From Bifidobacterium breve (GTDB lineage Bacteria > Actinomycetota > Actinomycetes > Mycobacteriales > Mycobacteriaceae): a DNA stretch of 13,823 nucleotides. The stretch covers positions 1 through 13,823 of the forward strand of contig CAMCWJ010000039.1 in the NCBI GenBank assembly GCA_945882475.1, given 5' to 3'. Positions 6,879-13,262 of this stretch are shown in pieces. The stretch's first letter is position 1; each line of letters starts with the position of its first letter. The notes under the pieces are model-generated. The model was not told the DNA's origin. It saw only the letters and a program-made list of their open reading frames with translations, and made no database searches. The position numbers were made by a program, and so were the translations under genes.

Positions 6879-8687
6879 TTGCTGCGCAGTCATGCCGCCG
6901 GTTCGTTGCGAGCCTCCGACGCCGGGCAGACCGTCACCCTGGCCGGCTGGGTGGCGCGCCGACGCGACCACGGTGGGGTGATCTTCATCGACCTGCGTGA
7001 CTCCTCCGGGGTGGCTCAGGTGGTCTTCCGGGACGCGCTCGAAGAGGGACAGGTGCTGGGGCAGGCGCACCGCCTGCGTGCAGAGTTCTGCGTCGCGGTC
7101 ACCGGAGTAGTCGAGGTCAGGCCGGAGGGCAACGCCAACGCCGAGATCGCCACCGGCGACATCGAGGTCAACGCCACCTCGCTGACGGTGCTCGGCGAGA
7201 GTGCGCCGCTGCCGTTCCAGTTGGACGAACCGGCCGGTGAGGAAGCCCGACTGAAGTACCGCTACCTGGACCTGCGCCGCAGCGGCGGGCCCGGTGCTGC
7301 CATCCGGCTGCGTTCGCAGGTCAACGCCGCCGCCCGGGGCGTGCTGGCCGGTCATGACTTCGTCGAGATCGAGACGCCCACGCTGACCCGCTCCACACCC
7401 GAGGGCGCGCGGGACTTCCTGGTGCCCGCCCGGCTGCAGCCGGGATCCTTCTACGCCCTGCCGCAGAGCCCGCAGCTGTTCAAACAGCTGCTCATGGTGG
7501 CCGGCATGGAGCGGTACTACCAGATCGCCCGCTGCTATCGGGACGAGGACTTCCGCGCCGACCGCCAACCCGAGTTCACCCAACTCGATGTGGAGATGAG
7601 CTTCGCCGACGCCGATGACGTGATGGCGATCGCCGAAGAGATCCTGGCCGCGCTGTGGGCGCTGATCGGCTACGAGCTGCCCGGGCAGATCCCGCGCATG
7701 ACTTACGCCGACGCCATGCGCCGGTTCGGCTCGGACAAGCCGGATCTGCGCTTTGGCCTGGAACTCGTCGAGTGCACGGAGTACTTCGCTGCGACCCCGT
7801 TCCGGGTGTTCCAGGCGCCCTATGTCGGGGCCGTCGTCATGCCCGGCGGGGCGGACCAACCCCGCCGCACCCTCGACGGCTGGCAGGACTGGGCCAAACA
7901 GCGCGGCCACAAGGGTCTGGCCTACGTGCTGATCGGCGAGGACGGCTCGCTGGGCGGCCCGGTGGCCAAGAACCTCTCCGACGCCGAGCGTGACGGCCTG
8001 GCCGCGCATGTCGGCGCCAAACCCGGCGACTGCGTGTTCTTCTCGGCCGGCCCGGCCCGCGCATCGAGGGCACTGCTCGGTGCCACCCGGGCCGAGATCG
8101 CCAAGCGTCTCGACATGATCGCCCCGGATCTTTGGGCGTTCGTGTGGATCGTCGACCCGCCGCTGTTCGAACCGGCCGGCGAGGCGACCGCCGCCGGGGA
8201 CGTGGCGGTGGGTTCGGGAGCCTGGACCGCGGTCCACCACGCGTTCACCGCGCCCAAGCCCGAGTACGCGGACGTCATCGACACCGATCCGGGTGAGGTG
8301 CTCGCCGACGCCTACGACATCGTCTGCAACGGCCACGAGATCGGGGGCGGCTCGATCCGCATCCATCGCCGCGACACCCAGGAGCGCGTGTTCTCGGTGA
8401 TGGGTATCGATGCGGCCGAGGCGGGGGAGAAGTTCGGATTCCTGTTGGACGCCTTCACCTTCGGCGCCCCGCCGCACGGTGGGATCGCGTTCGGCTGGGA
8501 TCGGATCACCGCGCTGCTCTTCGGGGCCGATTCCATCCGTGACGTGATCGCCTTCCCCAAATCCGGCGGTGGAGTGGATCCGCTCACCGATGCCCCCGCA
8601 CCCATCACGGCCCACCAACGAAAAGAGTCGGGGATGGATCACAAGCCCGGGGATCACAAGCCCGGGGATCACAAGCCCGAGAAGTAG
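6879..8687 (+). CDS. aspS: Aspartyl-tRNA synthetase (bacterial type)
   Basis: This class IIb synthetase charges tRNA with aspartate. In mycobacteria it is reported also to mischarge tRNA-Asn for GatCAB amidation; that is family knowledge, not visible here. The protein is 602 residues. The N-terminal OB-fold anticodon domain (about 1-110) includes [19 protein letters not shown]. The catalytic core has [21 protein letters not shown], motif 2 ([19 protein letters not shown]) and motif 3 (GIAFGWDR). The GAD insertion domain lies between motifs 2 and 3, as in bacterial AspRS. The TTG start is chosen because AAGGAG is 5 nt upstream and the protein then begins MLRSHAAG as in M. smegmatis. After the conserved APAPIT-QRKESG end, the tail is a lineage-specific repeat ([16 protein letters not shown]). 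The promoter region is shared with the divergent metallopeptidase gene. Confidence 0.97.
   Translation: MLRSHAAGSLRASDAGQTVTLAGWVARRRDHGGVIFIDLRDSSGVAQVVFRDALEEGQVLGQAHRLRAEFCVAVTGVVEVRPEGNANAEIATGDIEVNATSLTVLGESAPLPFQLDEPAGEEARLKYRYLDLRRSGGPGAAIRLRSQVNAAARGVLAGHDFVEIETPTLTRSTPEGARDFLVPARLQPGSFYALPQSPQLFKQLLMVAGMERYYQIARCYRDEDFRADRQPEFTQLDVEMSFADADDVMAIAEEILAALWALIGYELPGQIPRMTYADAMRRFGSDKPDLRFGLELVECTEYFAATPFRVFQAPYVGAVVMPGGADQPRRTLDGWQDWAKQRGHKGLAYVLIGEDGSLGGPVAKNLSDAERDGLAAHVGAKPGDCVFFSAGPARASRALLGATRAEIAKRLDMIAPDLWAFVWIVDPPLFEPAGEATAAGDVAVGSGAWTAVHHAFTAPKPEYADVIDTDPGEVLADAYDIVCNGHEIGGGSIRIHRRDTQERVFSVMGIDAAEAGEKFGFLLDAFTFGAPPHGGIAFGWDRITALLFGADSIRDVIAFPKSGGGVDPLTDAPAPITAHQRKESGMDHKPGDHKPGDHKPEK
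8637..8681 (+). repeat. In-frame 15-bp tandem repeat at the aspS 3' end
   Basis: GATCACAAGCCCGGG is repeated at 8637-8651, 8652-8666 and, with one change, 8667-8681. It encodes DHKPG units in the disordered C-terminal tail of AspRS. Confidence 0.9.
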
Positions 8688-8712
8688 CGCCTGCGCACTT
8701 ACGATTGCTGCT

Positions 8713-10035
8713 GTGGACAACACGCTTGACTACACCGACCAGGCGTCCTTCCTCGGACTGCGCGCACTCGGTCACGGTCCGGTGATCCAGTACACCTGGA
8801 TCTACAGCCGTGCCGTCGACCTCGATGCGCTGCGGCGGTTCCATCGCAACCTCGGGCACGGCATTCTCGGCCGTCGCATCGAACGCTCGCCACTGCCGTT
8901 CGGCCGGCACCGTTGGATCGCGTGGTCCGGCCCGCCCGACGTCGTTGTGGCTCCGACCGCCCGGCCCCGCGGAGAGCTCACCGCCTGGGCCGACGAGCAG
9001 GCCGCGTTGCCGATCGATCCGGAGTTCGGGCCGTCCTGGCGGCTGGCCGTGCAACCGTTCACCAACGGCGAGCAGGCGGTGACCCTGGTGGTCTCCCATA
9101 CCGTCGCCGACGGGGTCGGCATAGCTGTTTCAGTTACCGAAGCGGCCAACGGGGTGACCAGGAACCTCGGCTATCCGGCTACTTCTTCGCGGACGAAAAG
9201 ACAAGCACTGCTTGATGATTCGCGGGCAACGGCCCGAGCACTTCCGGAAATGGCCCGGGCACTGAAAGCTGCGGTGCGAGTCGCTCGCAGCGGCGACGTT
9301 CCCGCATCACCAGCCCTACGCGCGCCGGCCACTTACGCTGAAGACCTCAGTGAGGTGGTGACCCCGCCGTCGGTAACCGCCTTCCTCGACGTCCGCCAGT
9401 GGGATGAGCGGGCGGAAACTCTGGGGGGAACCAGCAATTCGCTGTTCCTGGGTCTGGTTGCCAGGCTCGGCAAGCGGCTGGGCTGGGTCGAGGCTGACGG
9501 CACGGTGACGCTGTCGATTCCCGTCAGTGAGCGAACCGAGGGGGATACCCGGGGTAATGCGCTGACCGCGGTGCGGTTGACCGCCGACCCGGCAGGGGTC
9601 ACCGGCGATCTCCGGGCCCTGCGCGCGGGACTCAAACGAGCGCTTTCCACCCTGGGGGAGGAACGCAACCAGCTCGAGGGACCGCTGCCGTTAGTTCCGG
9701 CGGTACCCAGGGCCGTCGCCCGCCGTTTTGAGGGCATGGTGGTGGGCGGCAGGCTGATCGGGAGCTCCAACCTGGGAATGCTCGATTCGGCCGTTAACCG
9801 TCCCGACGGCACCGACGCCGACTACCTGGCCGTCCGGATGTGCGAGCGCCTCGATAGAGCGCATCTGCGGCGCAACGACGGCGTGTTCTTTCCGGTGGTC
9901 TCCGTCCGAGTGCACGGGCGGGTGAGCATCAGTGTCAGCTACGTCAACGCCGACGCCTCGAACACGACCGTGGAACTATTGGACGCAGTCCGCGGCGCAC
10001 TCGCCGACTTCGAGCTTTCCGGGCTAATCGAGTGA
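8713..10035 (+). CDS. HXXXDG acyltransferase-superfamily protein, tandem copy A (WS/DGAT-, PapA- or condensation-like)
   Basis: The 440-residue protein has the length and layout of CAT-fold acyltransferases. The N-terminal half resembles WS/DGAT and PapA proteins (QASFLGLRALG, then DLDALRRFHRNLGHGILGRR and LPFGRHRW). The catalytic signature is SHTVADGVG, with H129 and D133-G134. The C-terminal half has SIPVSERTEGDTRGNALTAV, GSSNLG (like the SN-PG region of WS/DGATs) and GRVSISVSYVNADASNT. The acyl donor and acceptor cannot be told from sequence; no carrier-protein or AMP-ligase gene is adjacent. The GTG start at 8713 matches the paralogue's VDNT N-terminus; the upstream open frame overlaps aspS. 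No signal peptide or membrane helix is seen. It starts 25 nt after aspS and is followed by its paralogue. I do not recall an M. tuberculosis counterpart at this position. Confidence 0.85.
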   Translation: MDNTLDYTDQASFLGLRALGHGPVIQYTWIYSRAVDLDALRRFHRNLGHGILGRRIERSPLPFGRHRWIAWSGPPDVVVAPTARPRGELTAWADEQAALPIDPEFGPSWRLAVQPFTNGEQAVTLVVSHTVADGVGIAVSVTEAANGVTRNLGYPATSSRTKRQALLDDSRATARALPEMARALKAAVRVARSGDVPASPALRAPATYAEDLSEVVTPPSVTAFLDVRQWDERAETLGGTSNSLFLGLVARLGKRLGWVEADGTVTLSIPVSERTEGDTRGNALTAVRLTADPAGVTGDLRALRAGLKRALSTLGEERNQLEGPLPLVPAVPRAVARRFEGMVVGGRLIGSSNLGMLDSAVNRPDGTDADYLAVRMCERLDRAHLRRNDGVFFPVVSVRVHGRVSISVSYVNADASNTTVELLDAVRGALADFELSGLIE

Positions 10036-10080
10036 GCCCGACTACGAGTTATGCGGGCTAATCGAGTGAGCCCGACTACG
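10020..10080 (+). repeat. Perfect 27-bp direct repeat at the acyltransferase A/B junction
   Basis: Bases 10020-10046 and 10054-10080 are identical, at a 34-bp offset. Copy 1 contains the last codons and TGA of gene A within GTGA. Copy 2 contains the GTG AGC CCG that leads into gene B. It looks like a 34-bp tandem duplication of the gene boundary. Confidence 0.92.
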
Positions 10081-11412
10081 GTGGCCGTCGTGGACAACAC
10101 CATCGACTACATGGACCAGGCGTCGTTCCTCGGTCTGCGCGCGCTGGGACATGCGCCGGTGATCCAGTGGACCTGGATCTATGACCGCGACGTCGATCTC
10201 GACGGCCTGCGCCGTTTCCACCACAACCTTGGCCGCGGACTGCTGGGCCGGCGCATAGAGCGCTCGGTGTTGCCGTTCGGCAGGCATCGATGGATCACGT
10301 GCCGCGGCCCGGCCGACATCGCGATCGCCCCGGCAGCCAGGTCCCGTATCGACGTGCAGGCCTGGCTGGACGAGCAGGCGGCGTTGCCGGTCGACCCCGA
10401 GTACGGCCCCTCGTGGCACCTGGCTCTTCTGCCGTTGTCTGAGGGCGGGGCGGCGGTGACCCTGGTGGCCTCCCACACCGTTGTCGACGGGGTCGGACTG
10501 GTCATCGCAGTCACAGAGGCCGCTACCGGCATCACCCGCGATCTCGACTACCCGGCGGCCGCTTCTCGCAGCAAACGTCAAGCGCTGCTAGAAGATTCAC
10601 GTGCTGTGGTGCGCGACGTACCGGGGATGGCGAAGTCTTTGGTGGCCACAGCGCAGCTGGCGCGGAAGAACCGCGCGGATATCGCGCCGAAGAAGCCGCG
10701 CGCCACTGCGTCGATGGCCGAACCGGAGCGCACCGTGATCATTCCGGCCGTGACGGTTCACGTCGACATCGCGCAATGGGATGAGCGGGCCGCAAGCCTC
10801 GGCGGGACCGCGAACTCGCTGTCGCTGGGTTTCGCGACCAGGCTCGGTTACCGGCTGGGCTGGGTGGGCCAGGACGGGTCGGTCACTATCTCGGTTCCGG
10901 TGAACGAGCGGTTGGCGGACGACAATCGGGGCAACGCATTGACGGCCGTGACGCTGGTTACCGATCCACGAACCGTCACAGAAGATCTGACGGGAGTACG
11001 TTCGGCGCTCAAGGCAGCGCTCACCAACCTTGCGGCCACCCGAAACGAGCTATTGGCAGCGCTGCCGCTGACACCCCTGGTACCCAGACGTGCCGCACGC
11101 CGGGTCGAGGGCCTCGTGCTCAAGAGCAAGGTCATCGGCTCATCCCATGTCGGGGATCTCGATCCGGCGGCAAACCGCCCGGATGGCACCGATGCGGACT
11201 CCTTCGCGGCCCGGATGGCCGAACACATCACCTCCGAGCATCTCCGGCGGGTCGGCGGGATCTTCTTTCCACTGGTGGCGGGCCGCCTTCACGGCCAGGT
11301 GTGGGTCAGCATCGGTTTTTGCAACGCAGACGGCACCACCACCCGGGAGCAGCTTGCCGAGGTGGCGCGGGGCGCCCTCGCCGATTTCGGGATGACCGGC
11401 ACGGTCGAATGA
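10051..11412 (+). CDS. HXXXDG acyltransferase-superfamily protein, tandem copy B
   Basis: This is a close paralogue of the preceding gene. From VDNT (base 10090) the first 200 residues align without gaps, including QASFLGLRALGH, LPFGRHRW, DEQAALP and the catalytic-type SHTVVDGVG. The C-terminal half keeps VNERLADDNRGNALTAV, the GSSHVGDLD counterpart of GSSNLG, and NRPDGTDAD. Both copies have the HXXXDG residues, so both are probably active, but on unknown substrates. Three in-frame starts are possible: ATG 10051 (453 residues), GTG 10066 (448) and GTG 10090 (440, equal to copy A). The ATG lies at the junction of the duplicated 27-bp repeat, while GTG 10066 corresponds to the likely ancestral GTGA overlap with gene A. 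None has a strong Shine-Dalgarno, which suggests translational coupling to gene A. A hairpin follows the stop by 11 bases. Confidence 0.85.
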   Translation: MRANRVSPTTVAVVDNTIDYMDQASFLGLRALGHAPVIQWTWIYDRDVDLDGLRRFHHNLGRGLLGRRIERSVLPFGRHRWITCRGPADIAIAPAARSRIDVQAWLDEQAALPVDPEYGPSWHLALLPLSEGGAAVTLVASHTVVDGVGLVIAVTEAATGITRDLDYPAAASRSKRQALLEDSRAVVRDVPGMAKSLVATAQLARKNRADIAPKKPRATASMAEPERTVIIPAVTVHVDIAQWDERAASLGGTANSLSLGFATRLGYRLGWVGQDGSVTISVPVNERLADDNRGNALTAVTLVTDPRTVTEDLTGVRSALKAALTNLAATRNELLAALPLTPLVPRRAARRVEGLVLKSKVIGSSHVGDLDPAANRPDGTDADSFAARMAEHITSEHLRRVGGIFFPLVAGRLHGQVWVSIGFCNADGTTTREQLAEVARGALADFGMTGTVE

Positions 11413-11423
11413 CGAGCACTTCC

Positions 11424-11444
11424 CGCACCGGATAACCCGGTGCG
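11424..11444 (+). terminator. Stem-loop after the acyltransferase pair
   Basis: CGCACCGG (11424-11431) pairs perfectly with CCGGTGCG (11437-11444) around a 5-nt ATAAC loop. It starts 12 bases past the gene B stop. There is no U-tract, as is common for mycobacterial terminator candidates. Confidence 0.5.
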
Positions 11445-11543
11445 CTGATGTTCGATCAGCAGCGCTGACCCCGCGAGGAATCTGTCAGGCGTCACGTGAC
11501 GTAATCGCGGTTTGGGACTCAGCCCCCCGGGTGGCGCACCAAC

Positions 11544-11583
11544 AACAACACGGCGCGACCATTGCTGGTCGCGCCGTGTTGTT
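11544..11583. terminator. Bidirectional intrinsic terminator with 17-bp perfect stem
   Basis: AACAACACGGCGCGACC (11544-11560) pairs over all 17 bases with 11567-11583 around the loop ATTGCT. A-rich and T-rich ends give a partial U-tail in both directions (GTTGTT on the plus strand). It lies 13 bp beyond the stop of the glycine-rich gene on the minus strand and also faces the acyltransferase genes. Confidence 0.85.
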
Positions 11584-11596
11584 ACGGGCTAGGAGA

Positions 11597-11854
11597 TTAC
11601 TTGCCGCGCTTGAGCACCGCGCCGACGATCGCCGTCAAGATGGCGCCCACCACGCCACCGCCGCCGACCGAGCCGGCGATCTGAGCGACATCACCACTGC
11701 CCAGCAGGTTGCCGAGCAGGCCGCCGCCGAGCGCCCCGCCGAGGCCTCCGGCGATGCTGTTGCCTGCGGTGCCGAGGCTGTTCTTGGCCGCGCCGACGGC
11801 ATTGCCGCCGATGAGGCCGCCCACGATACCGAGCAACCAATCCAAGTTACCCAT
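11597..11854 (-). CDS. Small glycine-rich hydrophobic protein with GxxxG-type spacing
   Basis: The 85-residue protein is unrecognised. It is very rich in Gly, Ala and Leu, with many glycines at 4-residue spacing. Two hydrophobic stretches (about 4-21 and 64-81) flank a glycine-rich middle (31-53), and a basic end (LKRGK) suggests a C-terminus at the cytoplasmic face. There is no cleavable signal peptide. Glycine-zipper sequences of this kind pack closely in membranes or oligomerise; that role is inference. ATG at 11852-11854 has GGAG 10 nt upstream (AAGGGAGAG), a slightly long spacing. It follows the LGFP-repeat gene on the same strand by 64 nt, and a strong terminator follows its stop, so the two are probably one transcript. 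Confidence 0.75.
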   Translation of the reverse strand: MGNLDWLLGIVGGLIGGNAVGAAKNSLGTAGNSIAGGLGGALGGGLLGNLLGSGDVAQIAGSVGGGGVVGAILTAIVGAVLKRGK

Positions 11855-11918
11855 CTGTTCTTCTCTCCCTTGTTATGGCGACGACTCCCGCCGACGCTGC
11901 TGTGATCGCTACCAACGT

Positions 11919-13130
11919 TTAGTCGGGTCGCAAGTCGCTCTTGTCGGCAGAGCTTTCCTGGTTGTCGCCGAGGGCGTTGTTCTCGTACACGACCGGGACG
12001 GCTTCCGTGCCGATGGTGGACGTCTCGTACCGGATGACGGTCTCGACATGCTCAGCCGGCTCGGTGTGGATGGTCGCCTTGGGCGGTTCGGTGGTCACCA
12101 CCGGACGCGGAGCCGGCGGCGGAACCGGCGCGGGCTTGGGAGCCGGCGGCGGAGTCTTGGCCAACGGAACCACCTTGGCCGGTGCCACCGGCGGGGCCGG
12201 CGGCTTGGGAGCCGGCGGCTTCGGGGCCGGCGGCGGCGCCTTGACGACCGGAGCGGGCCGCGGCGGCGGCGGCGGGACCACCTTCTTGACCTCAGGCGTG
12301 GTGACCCTCACCGGAGCAACCTCGACCGACTTCTTGCGGAAGAGGAAAGGCAGGGCGAGGAGCGGCAGACCGAGCAGCAGCCACCGCCAGTCGAAGCCCT
12401 TGGACGATACTTCCGGCTTGGCGGGCAGGCCGGGTGCACTCACCGACGTCGTCACTGAAGCGGTCCCTTCTGGGGTCGACGTGCTCACGTTGAGCTTCGC
12501 GGCCAGAGCGGCCGGGAGGGTGACGAGGCCGCCGGCCTTCGACCACTGGATCTCGGTTCCGCCGGGGCCGACGAACTTGCCGGTCTCCACGCCGTCGGCG
12601 ATGGAGGTGTCGGCGGTGGGATAGGTGAATGGTCCGGTGACCCCACCGGACTGCTTCCACGCATCCAGGACATGGCCCTTGATCACCGAAGCACCCCACT
12701 GCGGTGTCCAGTAGATCGCGGCGCCGCCCGGTGCGGAGAAGTCATTGAACCGGCCGGTGCCGTCGCCGGCATCGCTCTCGTCGTTCTTCGGGAATCCGAG
12801 GTCGCTGCCCGGGCCGCCCAGGGCGCGATACCGCTCCAGGATGACGCCGTACATGACATGAGCGCCGGTGTCCTTGGAGTAATAGATCGCACCACCCTGG
12901 TAGTCCTGCTCGGCGCCGCCCGGTACGTCCACGGCCTCGCCGACGGGCGCGCCCAGCAGCGAGCCCTCTCCGCCGAACGTGGAGTAGCGGTCGTTGATTG
13001 CGTCGACGGCGTCGGTGGACGGTGCGGCAACTGCGTTGGGGGCGCCCAGCATGGTGCTGGCAACGATGAACATCCCGCCGAGGGCGAGCGAGGCACCACG
13101 ATGGTTACGCGGCGACACGATTGACGTCAC
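11919..13130 (-). CDS. Secreted LGFP-repeat protein with membrane anchor and Pro/Ala/Lys-rich C-terminal tail
   Basis: The 403-residue protein has a signal peptide (1 to about 35, ending NAVA). An extracellular part with about three LGFP-type repeats follows (about 45-205; LGAPVG 59-64, LGFPKND 111-117, a degenerate TYPTADT 169-175), each with GG-AIYY/IYW/EIQW strands. A Ser/Thr/Pro linker leads to one membrane helix (248-264), then RKK. The last 130 residues are a Pro/Ala/Lys-rich tail (about 284-345) and an acidic end. The positive residues after the helix predict the tail in the cytoplasm. LGFP repeats occur in corynebacterial and mycobacterial wall-associated proteins and are thought to bind the cell envelope. 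The GTG start is supported by AGGAG 6 nt upstream. It is probably co-transcribed with the glycine-rich gene and lies downstream of the charged-repeat gene. Confidence 0.88.
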   Translation of the reverse strand: MTSIVSPRNHRGASLALGGMFIVASTMLGAPNAVAAPSTDAVDAINDRYSTFGGEGSLLGAPVGEAVDVPGGAEQDYQGGAIYYSKDTGAHVMYGVILERYRALGGPGSDLGFPKNDESDAGDGTGRFNDFSAPGGAAIYWTPQWGASVIKGHVLDAWKQSGGVTGPFTYPTADTSIADGVETGKFVGPGGTEIQWSKAGGLVTLPAALAAKLNVSTSTPEGTASVTTSVSAPGLPAKPEVSSKGFDWRWLLLGLPLLALPFLFRKKSVEVAPVRVTTPEVKKVVPPPPPRPAPVVKAPPPAPKPPAPKPPAPPVAPAKVVPLAKTPPPAPKPAPVPPPAPRPVVTTEPPKATIHTEPAEHVETVIRYETSTIGTEAVPVVYENNALGDNQESSADKSDLRPD

Positions 13131-13131
13131 A

Positions 13132-13142
13132 ACAAACTCCTA
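13132..13142 (-). promoter_or_regulatory. Ribosome binding site of the LGFP-repeat gene
   Basis: On the minus strand AGGAG is followed by TTTGTT and then GTG at 13130-13128. The ideal spacing decides this GTG start over later in-frame candidates. Confidence 0.75.
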
Positions 13143-13203
13143 ATTTCATATCCCGGTGGGATGGTTTCTCGATTACCTGCGGGTTAGAGGGTCGGGCAAT
13201 GGT

Positions 13204-13245
13204 ATGACGCCGGGGCGGGAGGGGTTTCGACCGCCCCGGCGTCAT
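13204..13245. terminator. 15-bp perfect stem-loop after the charged-repeat gene
   Basis: ATGACGCCGGGGCGG (13204-13218) pairs fully with CCGCCCCGGCGTCAT (13231-13245) around a 12-nt loop. On the minus strand it begins 17 bases after the stop at 13263 and lies 73 bp before the LGFP gene start. The tail is not U-rich on the minus strand, but a TTTT follows it on the plus strand. Confidence 0.7.
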
Positions 13246-13262
13246 GCTTTTCCATGGCAACG

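Noticed and set aside
8569..8712. N-terminal extension of acyltransferase A inside aspS
   Set aside because: It overlaps the aspS 3' end and its repeat in another frame; the paralogue shows the conserved start region at VDNT.
6699..8723. A very long open frame antisense to aspS, continuous with the metallopeptidase frame
   Set aside because: It mirrors aspS codon bias in high-GC DNA. The metallopeptidase has a good start and ribosome binding site at 6698 and the family length from there.
11941..12624. Gly/Thr-rich plus-strand open frame resembling a PE-PGRS-like sequence
   Set aside because: It is the antisense of the Pro/Ala-rich tail of the LGFP protein, whose domains, signal peptide and ribosome binding site are clear.
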